Source: Formosa sp. Hel1_31_208
GTDB lineage: Bacteria; Bacteroidota; Bacteroidia; Flavobacteriales; Flavobacteriaceae
NCBI RefSeq assembly: GCF_900104785.1
Contig: NZ_LT629733.1
Coordinates: 962,501-1,026,500, forward strand
Direction: 5' to 3'
Length of the DNA: 64,000 nucleotides
Positions 45,567 to 52,549 of the stretch are shown here, in pieces. The position numbers and the translations under genes are program-made. Under the pieces are notes generated by a model, which saw nothing but the letters and a program-made list of their open reading frames with translations, made no database searches and was not told the origin of the DNA. The first letter of the stretch is position 1, and each line of letters begins with the position of its first letter.

Positions 45567-46037
45567 TTAATATTCAATTTTATCTTCTTTTTCTGTCCAT
45601 GCCTTAAATGGTTCAAGAGCGCTAGCTCGCCCTAATTGCTCAAACGGAATACTTCGTTCGTTATAAGGTAGCGGTATTTCTTTGTAAATAAAGGCATCAT
45701 CAAATCCAATATGAGCTGCATCCTCTTGATTACTACCAAAATAGACTTTGTCAGGTCGCGCCCAATATATGGCCCCTAAACACATTGGGCAAGGTTCACA
45801 AGAGGTGTATATTTCACATCCTTCTAACTGAAAAGAATTCAAATGTTTACAAGCTGCTCGTATTGCAGTGACTTCGGCATGAGCAGTTGGATCATTTGTT
45901 GAAGTGACTTCGTTATGCCCTCTTCCAATTATTTCACCATGCTTAACAATAACGCATCCAAAGGGTCCGCCTTCATCGTTATTCAAGCCATTTAGGGCTT
46001 CTTGAACTGCAGCCTGCATGAACTTTTCTTTACTCAT
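45567..46037 (-). CDS. guaD: guanine deaminase
   Basis: 156 aa from the ATG at 46037, which matches the usual start of Bacillus-type GuaD; an earlier ATG at 46070 adds 11 residues. The zinc site is HAEVTAIRAA and PCPMCLGAIYWAR; GFDDAFIYKEI and the final EY tail fit domain-swapped guanine deaminases rather than tRNA adenosine deaminases. It converts guanine to xanthine. Adjacent to a cluster containing a purine phosphorylase. Confidence 0.85.
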   Translation of the reverse strand: MSKEKFMQAAVQEALNGLNNDEGGPFGCVIVKHGEIIGRGHNEVTSTNDPTAHAEVTAIRAACKHLNSFQLEGCEIYTSCEPCPMCLGAIYWARPDKVYFGSNQEDAAHIGFDDAFIYKEIPLPYNERSIPFEQLGRASALEPFKAWTEKEDKIEY

Positions 46038-46149
46038 TTGCCTTAAAAATTTTTTAAAAATACTAATCATTTTCTCACTTGAAGTAAATTTTAATATTTA
46101 ATTATTAAAAAATGTTTAGCTTCGGAAATCTGAAAAACTGTTGTAAGCA

Positions 46150-46920
46150 ATGACACTCTATTTTGTTATATTTTTTTTTCTGATTGCTTTTATAATCTAT
46201 ACGTTTATTAAGATAAAACCGAGACAAGCATCAAATTTCCCAATACATTGGTATGCTATTTTAGTAGCAGAAGTTCGTTTTTATAGCGCGCTAGATCGTA
46301 ATGAACAAAAACGCTTTCAAAATCGAATGATGCAGTTTCTGTCTGAAGTTTATATTGATAGTGTAGGATTTGAATTAGAGGAATTGGACAAGATACTCAT
46401 CGCATCAAGTGCCGTAATACCTGTTTTTGCATTCAAAGAATGGCATTATCCAACCGTAACTGGGATACTGTTATATCCAGATAATTTTAATGAAGATTTT
46501 GAATTTGCAGATAAGAGCCAATCACGATATATTTCTGGAGTAGTTGGTGGTGGTCGCCTAGAACGTCAGATGATTCTATCAAGAAAAGCCTTGTGTCACG
46601 GATTTAAAAACGACAATGACGGACGAAATACTGCGATCCATGAGTTTGTGCACCTTATTGATAAAATGGATGATCACATTGATGGAATACCTAAAATTTT
46701 GATGCAGAATTCTTATACAATTCCTTGGTTGAAACTAATGCATGATGAAATGGAAGCAATTAATAAAGACGAGTCTGATTTAAGAGCTTATGGCGGGACA
46801 AAACAGGCTGAGTTTTTTGCAGTGGCTTCCGAATACTTTTTTGAGAAACCGAAGCAAATGCAAAAGAAAAAGCCAGAATTATACAATATGCTTGCTGATT
46901 GTTTTAGATTTAAAACATAG
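46150..46920 (+). CDS. MtfA-family zinc peptidase (M90)
   Basis: 256 aa with one N-terminal membrane helix (LYFVIFFFLIAFIIYTFI). The zinc motif is IHEFVHLIDKMDD (HExxH) with the downstream Glu in AEFFAVASEYFFEKP. E. coli MtfA is a peptidase that also binds the regulator Mlc; here no sugar-transport gene is near. It is the last chromosomal gene before the integrated element. Confidence 0.85.
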   Translation: MTLYFVIFFFLIAFIIYTFIKIKPRQASNFPIHWYAILVAEVRFYSALDRNEQKRFQNRMMQFLSEVYIDSVGFELEELDKILIASSAVIPVFAFKEWHYPTVTGILLYPDNFNEDFEFADKSQSRYISGVVGGGRLERQMILSRKALCHGFKNDNDGRNTAIHEFVHLIDKMDDHIDGIPKILMQNSYTIPWLKLMHDEMEAINKDESDLRAYGGTKQAEFFAVASEYFFEKPKQMQKKKPELYNMLADCFRFKT

Positions 46921-46942
46921 CCTTGCAAAAAGGTACAAAACC

Positions 46943-46973
46943 AAAAAACCCGATTCATGTGAATCGGGTTTTT
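46943..46973. terminator. bidirectional terminator, probably the ancestral tRNA-Phe terminator
   Basis: AACCCGATTC (46947-46956) pairs with GAATCGGGTT (46961-46970) around ATGT, with A and T runs on the two sides. It ends the peptidase gene and, before integration, would have ended the minus-strand tRNA-Phe. Confidence 0.85.
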
Positions 46974-46975
46974 GA

Positions 46976-46990
46976 TGGTGGTGCCTCCAG
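46976..46990. repeat. attL of the integrated element
   Basis: TGGTGGTGCCTCCAG is identical to 60287-60301 and corresponds to the last 12 bases of tRNA-Phe plus three bases beyond. It is the left copy of the 15-bp direct repeat and no tRNA body follows it. Confidence 0.9.
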
Positions 46991-47088
46991 TACCTGAAAT
47001 TATGAATAGGCTTGTTTTGGTTTAATTTCATTTAACTAGTAAATCCTTTTATTTACATAGTACATAAAGCTTAAATGAAATAATTTAC

Positions 47089-47096
47089 TACATTTG
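47089..47096 (+). promoter_or_regulatory. -7 box for the integrase gene
   Basis: TACATTTG matches the consensus; transcription from about 47102 would start just before the GTTGTACAC pair, which could then regulate the gene. Confidence 0.45.
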
Positions 47097-47118
47097 AATT
47101 TAAATAGATTCATTAAAT

Positions 47119-47139
47119 GTTGTACACTTTGTTGTACAC
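47119..47139. repeat. left pair of GTTGTACAC repeats (candidate integrase arm site)
   Basis: GTTGTACAC occurs at 47119-47127 and 47131-47139, same orientation, 12-bp period. The same 9-mer pair with the same period occurs near the right end (60212-60232). Confidence 0.55.
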
Positions 47140-47152
47140 TAATAGAGATTTC

Positions 47153-48487
47153 ATGGCAAATACAGTATTAAAAACTAAGGTTTCAGTAAACTTCGTTCTT
47201 AAGGAACCTAAAGCAAAGAATGAAACGCTTATCGTGTTTAGAGTCTCAGCAGGTCGAAAGATAGATAGAAGGTTCTCAACAGGGTATAAGGTTAAACCTA
47301 AATACTGGGATTCAACGAAGAAAAAAGTACGAAATGTTGCTACCGTATCTAACAGCTTAGAGATTAATAATTATTTGGACCAATTGAAGAATGAGTTTAA
47401 TAAGATTGTAGCTGATAGAATTTCTAAGGGGGAAATGATAACAAAAGATTCAATTAAAGAGATTTATCATTCCATTTCAAACAAAGAACAGATTAAAGAA
47501 AGTGATGAAACAATGACCTTTTTTAAGTATTGTGATGTGTTTATTGAGGGGAAAATCAGAACCCTTCAGAAAGATAATAAAAGAGCTAAAAGCACGACTG
47601 TAAGTGCTTATAAACAGGCAATAAAGCATATTAAAGAGTTTCAAAAGGATGAAGGTTTTAAAGTTGATTTTGATAGCATAGATTTAGAATTTTATTACAG
47701 CTTTGTTGAATACATGCAGACAAAAGAAAAGGTAGATGGTTCATTCTATGCCATTAATACTATTGGGAAGCATATTAAAACACTTAAGACAATACTTAAT
47801 TCAGCAACAAATGAAGGTCATAACTCGAACTCAAAGTATAAACTTCCTGAATTTAAAATTGTTAATGAGTTGACTACCGCTGTTTATTTAGACATGGATG
47901 AATTAAAGAATATGTTTGAACTAGATTTGTCGAAATATCCAGAGCATGAAAAAGCTAGAGATATATTTATTTTAGGTTGTGAGACTGGTCAAAGAATTTC
48001 AGACTACAACAATTTTTCAAATTGTCAAATTATTAAGGAAGATGACGGGGAATATATACAGGTTGTTCAGAAGAAAACAAGAAATAAAGTTTATTGCTTC
48101 ATTACACCTGTAATGAGAAAAATTATGAATGACAGATATAATGGTAATCCACCAAAACCTATGATAGAGCAGTATATTAACGCCTGTATAAAAGAGGTTG
48201 CTCAAATGGCAGGAATTAATAAAAGAGTCAAATTTGAAAGAAACGAGGGTGGTAATCAAGTTGTAAAAGAAATACTTAAATATAAATTAATTTCTACCCA
48301 TACCGCTAGAAGAAGTTATAGCACTATTAAATATAGAGCAGGTGTCAATGTTCATGATATAATGCCTTTAACTGGTCATAAGTCAGAAAGAGAGTTCTTA
48401 AAGTATATAAGAGAAGATGGTAAGGATAGAGCATCTAGAATTGTTCAGTCAAACGCTTTTAAAGATTCATATCTTAAGGTTGTATAA
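47153..48487 (+). CDS. tyrosine recombinase/integrase with arm-binding and SAM-like domains
   Basis: 444 aa from the ATG at 47153 (MANTVLKTK). An ATG at 47117 would add residues encoded by the GTTGTACAC repeats, so I reject it. Residues 5-55 are an arm DNA-binding domain (VSVNFVLKEP, FSTGYKVKPKYWD), about 120-225 a SAM-like core-binding domain, and 250-440 the catalytic domain with Arg in GCETGQRIS, HTARRSY (HxxR), GHKSE and the Tyr nucleophile in FLKYI. It would insert and excise the element at tRNA-Phe. It converges on the AbiH gene with one base between stops. Confidence 0.92.
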   Translation: MANTVLKTKVSVNFVLKEPKAKNETLIVFRVSAGRKIDRRFSTGYKVKPKYWDSTKKKVRNVATVSNSLEINNYLDQLKNEFNKIVADRISKGEMITKDSIKEIYHSISNKEQIKESDETMTFFKYCDVFIEGKIRTLQKDNKRAKSTTVSAYKQAIKHIKEFQKDEGFKVDFDSIDLEFYYSFVEYMQTKEKVDGSFYAINTIGKHIKTLKTILNSATNEGHNSNSKYKLPEFKIVNELTTAVYLDMDELKNMFELDLSKYPEHEKARDIFILGCETGQRISDYNNFSNCQIIKEDDGEYIQVVQKKTRNKVYCFITPVMRKIMNDRYNGNPPKPMIEQYINACIKEVAQMAGINKRVKFERNEGGNQVVKEILKYKLISTHTARRSYSTIKYRAGVNVHDIMPLTGHKSEREFLKYIREDGKDRASRIVQSNAFKDSYLKVV

Positions 48488-48488
48488 T

Positions 48489-49496
48489 CTACAGTTTCAA
48501 TCTTGTCTGTTGATTATTAATCAAAATATGTGCTAGTTCAAAAAAGTTGATATTTGTAACTCCAATACTATTTAAATTTAATTTTATATTTTTTATTGAG
48601 TCGTAATTGTAGAAAGACACATTCCATTTTGCTTTTTTTCTTATATGTTTTTTTAATTCCTCAAAATAGGGCAAATCAACTTTTGATACTGAATGTCCAA
48701 GTACGAAAACCTCATTAATACATCCTAAATTTTCAAAGAAATGCATATTATTATTGATTACTTCATTGCTTGGTTTGTAAGTTCTTTCAAAATACTTCAA
48801 TAGGTTCTCTTTACCTGTATCTATTGAATAGTCAAAGTTACCATACCATTGTTCTAGTTCCTCTTCAGATAGGTTTTCAGGTGGTTTTTCTTCAAAGCTT
48901 TTTGGTTCAATTTCATGTCCAAGAATAATTGGTTCAGACCCATAAAATGCACTATTATGTATATAATTAATTCTTTGACTTTCTATTCCGTAAATTTTTT
49001 CTAATGTAGGAGTATAATTAAAGGTTAGGAAGTTTGACTTCTTTTTTAAATTGATTAATAATCCATCTACTGATTTTGAGTATTCAATACTCTGTATAAA
49101 CTCTAAAAAATTCTGCAATAAATTAGTTGTCAAACTTTCGCATAGGTCTTCCATTATATCTGGAAAAGTATGCATATCTCTAGACCTAAAATCGTCACTT
49201 GCTATATCAGGTAGAAACAATGAATAATCATTGAAAATTTCATCAAGATTTAAATTCGCTAGGTTTTCTTCAAATTTACTCCATAAGCTATTGTCCTCGG
49301 TTGGAAAGTCAATATAAGATTCCAGAGTATTATATAACTCACTGTCTTTTTGTTGAAGATATTCTGAAAAATCAAAATAACTTGTTTTCAAGCCATGGTG
49401 TAAATCAAACCCATTACCTATTATATAAAGAGTTTTGTTATTGTGTCTCCTTATTAACCAGTTTCCAATACATTTAAAAAAGCACTTGCAATTCAT
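48489..49496 (-). CDS. AbiH family abortive-infection protein
   Basis: 335 aa from the ATG at 49496; a TTG six bases upstream is the only other option. The signature TLYIIGNGFDLHHGLKTSYFDF, then LLINLKKKSNFLTFNYTPTLEKIYG and HIHN-like NYIHNSA and VFVLGHSVSKVDLPYF are those of AbiH, first known from lactococcal plasmids, which blocks phage growth by an undefined mechanism. The gene is very AT-rich. A -7 box (49507-49500) is so close that the mRNA may be leaderless. Confidence 0.88.
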   Translation of the reverse strand: MNCKCFFKCIGNWLIRRHNNKTLYIIGNGFDLHHGLKTSYFDFSEYLQQKDSELYNTLESYIDFPTEDNSLWSKFEENLANLNLDEIFNDYSLFLPDIASDDFRSRDMHTFPDIMEDLCESLTTNLLQNFLEFIQSIEYSKSVDGLLINLKKKSNFLTFNYTPTLEKIYGIESQRINYIHNSAFYGSEPIILGHEIEPKSFEEKPPENLSEEELEQWYGNFDYSIDTGKENLLKYFERTYKPSNEVINNNMHFFENLGCINEVFVLGHSVSKVDLPYFEELKKHIRKKAKWNVSFYNYDSIKNIKLNLNSIGVTNINFFELAHILINNQQTRLKL

Positions 49497-49499
49497 GTT

Positions 49500-49507
49500 C
49501 AAATATA
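49500..49507 (-). promoter_or_regulatory. -7 box at the AbiH start
   Basis: The minus strand reads TATATTTG, then AAC and the ATG. A transcript from here would start at or next to the AUG. Its location between the upstream terminator and the gene supports a separate promoter. Confidence 0.4.
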
Positions 49508-49533
49508 AAAAAACGCCCTTGTTTTAAGGGCGT
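49505..49533 (-). terminator. terminator of the replication-protein operon
   Basis: ACGCCCTT (49513-49520) pairs with AAGGGCGT (49526-49533), loop GTTTT. On the minus strand the stem is followed by seven T, 9 bases after the stop of the replication gene. Confidence 0.85.
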
Positions 49534-49541
49534 ATAAGAAG

Positions 49542-50510
49542 CTATTTTAAAGGAATTAACATAGACTGCATTTTTGAGTTTAACTCTCCTGTAAAGTCGT
49601 AGTTTGAGGTGTTATTTGCATTGTCATAAGCGTTATTTAGCACCTGTTTTAAGTAGTATGCTTTTTGCCGAGTAAAGTTATCTGCATTTTTGGATTCATC
49701 AATCATTTTGTAAGCATATTCAATCCCTCCAATTGCTTCAACTCCTTTTGTAAAAAAATAGTCTTTAAAATCTTTAGCGGTAAAAGTTCTATTTTCAGAT
49801 TCAAATATTACTGGATTCTGCTTTTTAATGTTCCAGTAATAACTTTGCCACTTATCAAAGACTTCTTTTAAGAAAGATTCAGTTCGTAAGTCAGTTACCC
49901 TTATTGTTCTGTCAAATATCTTAGCAACATCCTTTTTAAAACGAATCTCATACCTCAAAATATTTTCAGTATTTAAGTGTTTAGTAGGGATTTTAAATCC
50001 TTTCTCTTTGTACTCCTTCTTCTTATCATAGAAGTTGAGTTCTATTCTTTTAGTTTTAAAGTATAAATTTCCATTAATAGCGTATCTTTTATATCTCGAA
50101 AGATGTTTTAAACACTCATGGTAGGTGCTTGGTTTGTATTCCATTAAAAAGTTGTTAGCTATATCAATTCTACATACTCTAGCATTGTTTAAGCAAACTC
50201 CTAATCTTTCGGAAATTTCATCAATAGCATTATTGAACTGCATAAGTGTTAGGGTCTCAAAATTGTTGCCTAAATAGTATTTACAGATAGAGCTGTTCTT
50301 ACCCATCATTGAAATTCTATAAGGTTCAACTTTAAAACTTAGTTTTTGGTTATTCTTACCTTCTATACTTATATATGCAAATGGTACATCATTTAATTTA
50401 AGACCATACCTTTCAATAGTTATGTTATTGGAGTTCTCTAAAACTTCATCATATAAATTTATGTTGTTTGCATCTCTACTATCTAAATACAAGCTAATAT
50501 TATCATACAT
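49542..50510 (-). CDS. phage/plasmid-type replication initiation protein
   Basis: 322 aa. RVCRIDIANNFLM, KRIELNFYDKKKEYKE and ENILRYEIRFKKDV are the conserved stretches of the replication initiators (phage gene II/X-like) found on Bacteroidota mobile elements; a Tyr-based nick site is expected but I cannot point to it surely (YDKK is a candidate). It could replicate the excised circle or act as a mobilisation nickase. It follows the excisionase-like gene by 45 bases and ends at a strong terminator. Confidence 0.72.
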   Translation of the reverse strand: MYDNISLYLDSRDANNINLYDEVLENSNNITIERYGLKLNDVPFAYISIEGKNNQKLSFKVEPYRISMMGKNSSICKYYLGNNFETLTLMQFNNAIDEISERLGVCLNNARVCRIDIANNFLMEYKPSTYHECLKHLSRYKRYAINGNLYFKTKRIELNFYDKKKEYKEKGFKIPTKHLNTENILRYEIRFKKDVAKIFDRTIRVTDLRTESFLKEVFDKWQSYYWNIKKQNPVIFESENRTFTAKDFKDYFFTKGVEAIGGIEYAYKMIDESKNADNFTRQKAYYLKQVLNNAYDNANNTSNYDFTGELNSKMQSMLIPLK

Positions 50511-50555
50511 AATCTCTTTCTTTTTAAAAATTTGTTACAAGTACCTACTTATATA

Positions 50556-50858
50556 TTAGACAGCATTCTGATTTCTTAATGCTCCAATTCTTTCTAGTAC
50601 CTCTTTTTTGTCATATCTAGTTGATTTACCAAAAGACTTACGCTTTAGAATCCCTTGTTTGGTGTAATTGTAAACTGTGGTTTTGCATACCTTCAATAGT
50701 TTTGCTGTTTCTTCAATGGTTAGCAATTCGGTTTCACTTTCTTTTTGGTTTTTAAGACCACTTGGAAAGAGAGCGTTGAGCTTCTCATCAATTAAGTTTG
50801 AAATTTGTTTTAATAATTCTTCTGAACTAGTCTGTTCAATCACAAAGTTTTTAGTCAT
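50556..50858 (-). CDS. excisionase-like helix-turn-helix protein
   Basis: 100 aa. Residues 47-95 are a MerR/excisionase-type winged HTH: LLTIEETAKLLKVCKTTVYNYTKQGIL, then KSFGKSTRYDKKEVLERI. The first 40 residues are a helix. In related elements such proteins steer the integrase toward excision and control replication genes. A promoter with an overlapping palindrome lies upstream. Confidence 0.85.
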   Translation of the reverse strand: MTKNFVIEQTSSEELLKQISNLIDEKLNALFPSGLKNQKESETELLTIEETAKLLKVCKTTVYNYTKQGILKRKSFGKSTRYDKKEVLERIGALRNQNAV

Positions 50859-50894
50859 TTTTCATAATGATTTAATTTAAATTACTATTTATAT

Positions 50895-50921
50895 TGTCGA
50901 ACTAACGACAGTACAAAGGTA
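50895..50921 (-). promoter_or_regulatory. promoter and operator of the excisionase-replication operon
   Basis: On the minus strand TACCTTTG (50921-50914) is a -7 box. The inverted repeat TGTCG-N6-CGACA (50895-50910) covers the predicted transcription start, as expected for a repressor site. The first gene starts 37 bases further. Confidence 0.5.
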
Positions 50922-50933
50922 CAACTGAGTAAA

Positions 50934-51062
50934 ACGGATGGAAGTCTCAAAAAGTATATAATAACCTGTAAAACAAGTGGTTAAATCAATAAGGGGTTCT
51001 TGATTTTTATAAAAAACGGAAGTGGAAGTCTGAAAAACGGAAATGAAATTGAAAGTCTAAAA
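50934..51062. repeat. three iteron-like repeats beginning ACGGA
   Basis: Units at 50934-50953, 51016-51036 and 51037-51062 share ACGGA or ACGGAT at the front and AGTCT followed by A-rich bases at the end. They lie between the excisionase and RteC-like genes, upstream of the replication gene, a usual place for an origin or for excisionase binding. Confidence 0.4.
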
Positions 51063-52238
51063 TGCTTTTTCTATCCATCTAAACTCATATGAAGGAAGTT
51101 TAATGAGTTTTCTCTGATTTGGTTTGAATTGGTTTGTAATATTGATTGAGTATCTCTTTTCGAAAAAGTGTCTAAGTTTTCTTATCTCAGTATTATCAGT
51201 TACATCTGCTCTGATTTTAAAATAAGCTAAAGAGCGACAATGTAAAATAAACTCAACAAGCTGTTTCTTTTGATTAATCCATTTAGCAGAAGAATCAAAA
51301 TACTCCTCTTTAATTAATTGTCTTTCTAAGTCTTCAAACGGGCGAATATTAGCAGGTAAAACAAGTTCAGATAGACTGTTTCTATCTTGTAACAAAGCGA
51401 ATATCTCATCTTTATTAACCAGTATCACTTCTAAATAAGCGTTATAGTTTTGCTTCATGTAAGCATCAAAGAAAATCGTAATAAAGAATGGTTTAAGGTC
51501 AATAAGATTTTGAGACTCAAAAGTGTTGGTTTTTATGAAAATATCTAAGAAATTGGCTAAATCAATATCGTTGTTGTAATCATAATTTATTACATCGTTT
51601 ACTACTAAATAAGGACTTTGCCTTAATTTGATTTTATTGAGGTTATGTAATTCTCTAATGTGAGTTCTTTTTTCTTCTTGGTTTTTATTTTTTAATGTCT
51701 TTTCAAGTTCTTCTTTTAGATTGCTGAGTGAGGTTTTTAAAGGTGTTTTAACGCTATCTAAGAGCTTCAGGTAATTGATAAAGCTATTACCTAATTGAAC
51801 ATCTTTAAGTTTAATATAATAGCTTAAAATTTCCTTTTTAGATTTAATGCTATTATTGAGATTTCTTATTAATTCTTTGCCGAAAATATATTCATCCAGT
51901 TTTTTACATTTATAAGTAGTCTCAAGGATATTTTTTAATTCAATTCTAATTTCACCAAAGAGGGGTTCTTCAATTTCTATATCTTTTAAGAGGTTTGTGA
52001 TTTTCGAAGTGGTCTCATCATAAAAAGTGTCAAAACTTACCTCTCCAGACTTATCAATTATTTGTTGAACTTGCTTGTAATTCAAGTTAGTTTCTTGTTC
52101 TTTTAGTTTCGATTCTGTAATAAGTTTTCTACTATCTTTAATACTTTCTAAATAATCAGAAATACCGATTTTTTGAAGGTCTAAGGTTGCTAAGACTTTT
52201 AAATTAAATAGATGTGTTGTTAATTCTTCAAAAAACAT
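51057..52238 (-). CDS. RteC-like protein (element regulator, tentative)
   Basis: 393 aa, largely helical and charged. The N-terminal 300 residues are not recognised. The last 70 resemble the C-terminal DNA-binding part of RteC proteins: KKQLVEFILHCRSLAYF, then RKLRHFFEKRYSINITNQF and a basic NQRKLIKL end. RteC of the Bacteroides element CTnDOT activates excision genes, so a similar role at the adjacent excisionase promoter is reasonable. The match is weak and made by eye. Its stop lies inside the third iteron-like repeat. Confidence 0.5.
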   Translation of the reverse strand: MFFEELTTHLFNLKVLATLDLQKIGISDYLESIKDSRKLITESKLKEQETNLNYKQVQQIIDKSGEVSFDTFYDETTSKITNLLKDIEIEEPLFGEIRIELKNILETTYKCKKLDEYIFGKELIRNLNNSIKSKKEILSYYIKLKDVQLGNSFINYLKLLDSVKTPLKTSLSNLKEELEKTLKNKNQEEKRTHIRELHNLNKIKLRQSPYLVVNDVINYDYNNDIDLANFLDIFIKTNTFESQNLIDLKPFFITIFFDAYMKQNYNAYLEVILVNKDEIFALLQDRNSLSELVLPANIRPFEDLERQLIKEEYFDSSAKWINQKKQLVEFILHCRSLAYFKIRADVTDNTEIRKLRHFFEKRYSINITNQFKPNQRKLIKLPSYEFRWIEKAF

Positions 52239-52267
52239 AGCTTAATGTGAAACTGTTAGTTTGTAAT

Positions 52268-52275
52268 CAAACATA
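52268..52275 (-). promoter_or_regulatory. -7 box of the RteC-like gene
   Basis: The minus strand reads TATGTTTG, 30 bases before the ATG at 52238. It overlaps a GTTTG-TAAT-CAAAC inverted repeat (52259-52272). Confidence 0.45.
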
Positions 52276-52290
52276 ATGATTATTTTTATA

Positions 52291-52303
52291 CTCACTTAGT
52301 GAG
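52291..52303. promoter_or_regulatory. 13-bp palindrome in the divergent control region
   Basis: CTCACT-T-AGTGAG is a perfect palindrome between the RteC-like gene and the XRE regulator. It is a likely operator for the 64-aa regulator, in the manner of C-protein boxes of restriction systems. Confidence 0.5.
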
Positions 52304-52352
52304 ATATTGAAAATAGTTCCTAATTTAGAAAACAGAATTAAATGATTCAGTA

Positions 52353-52547
52353 ATGAACCGAATTAAAGAGGTTATAGAGGCGAAAGGGATTAAACAAATT
52401 TGGTTGGCTGAACAATTAGGAAAAAGCTACAATATGGTAAACTCCTACGCTCAAAATAGAAGGCAACCAAGTTTAGAAGATTTATACAAAATCGCTGAAA
52501 TACTTAATGTAGATATTAAAGAGTTAATAGTTTCAAACAAGAAATAA
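52353..52547 (+). CDS. XRE-family regulator of the type I R-M operon
   Basis: 64 aa, one Cro/C1 HTH: IKEVIEAKGIKQIWLAEQLGKSYNMVNSYAQNR contains both helices, then LYKIAEILNVDIKEL. Its stop is 2 bases before hsdM, so it is the first gene of the operon. It probably binds the palindrome at 52291-52303 and times expression of the restriction system when the element enters a new cell. Confidence 0.87.
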   Translation: MNRIKEVIEAKGIKQIWLAEQLGKSYNMVNSYAQNRRQPSLEDLYKIAEILNVDIKELIVSNKK

Positions 52548-52549
52548 AT

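Noticed and set aside
46976..46990. A second tRNA-Phe at the left end of the element
   Set aside because: Only the 3' 12 bases of the tRNA plus three flanking bases are present; no anticodon or D-arm follows. It is the att repeat.
47117..47152. N-terminal extension of the integrase from the ATG at 47117
   Set aside because: The 12 extra codons consist of the GTTGTACAC repeats and do not look like protein; the ATG at 47153 starts the normal arm-binding domain.
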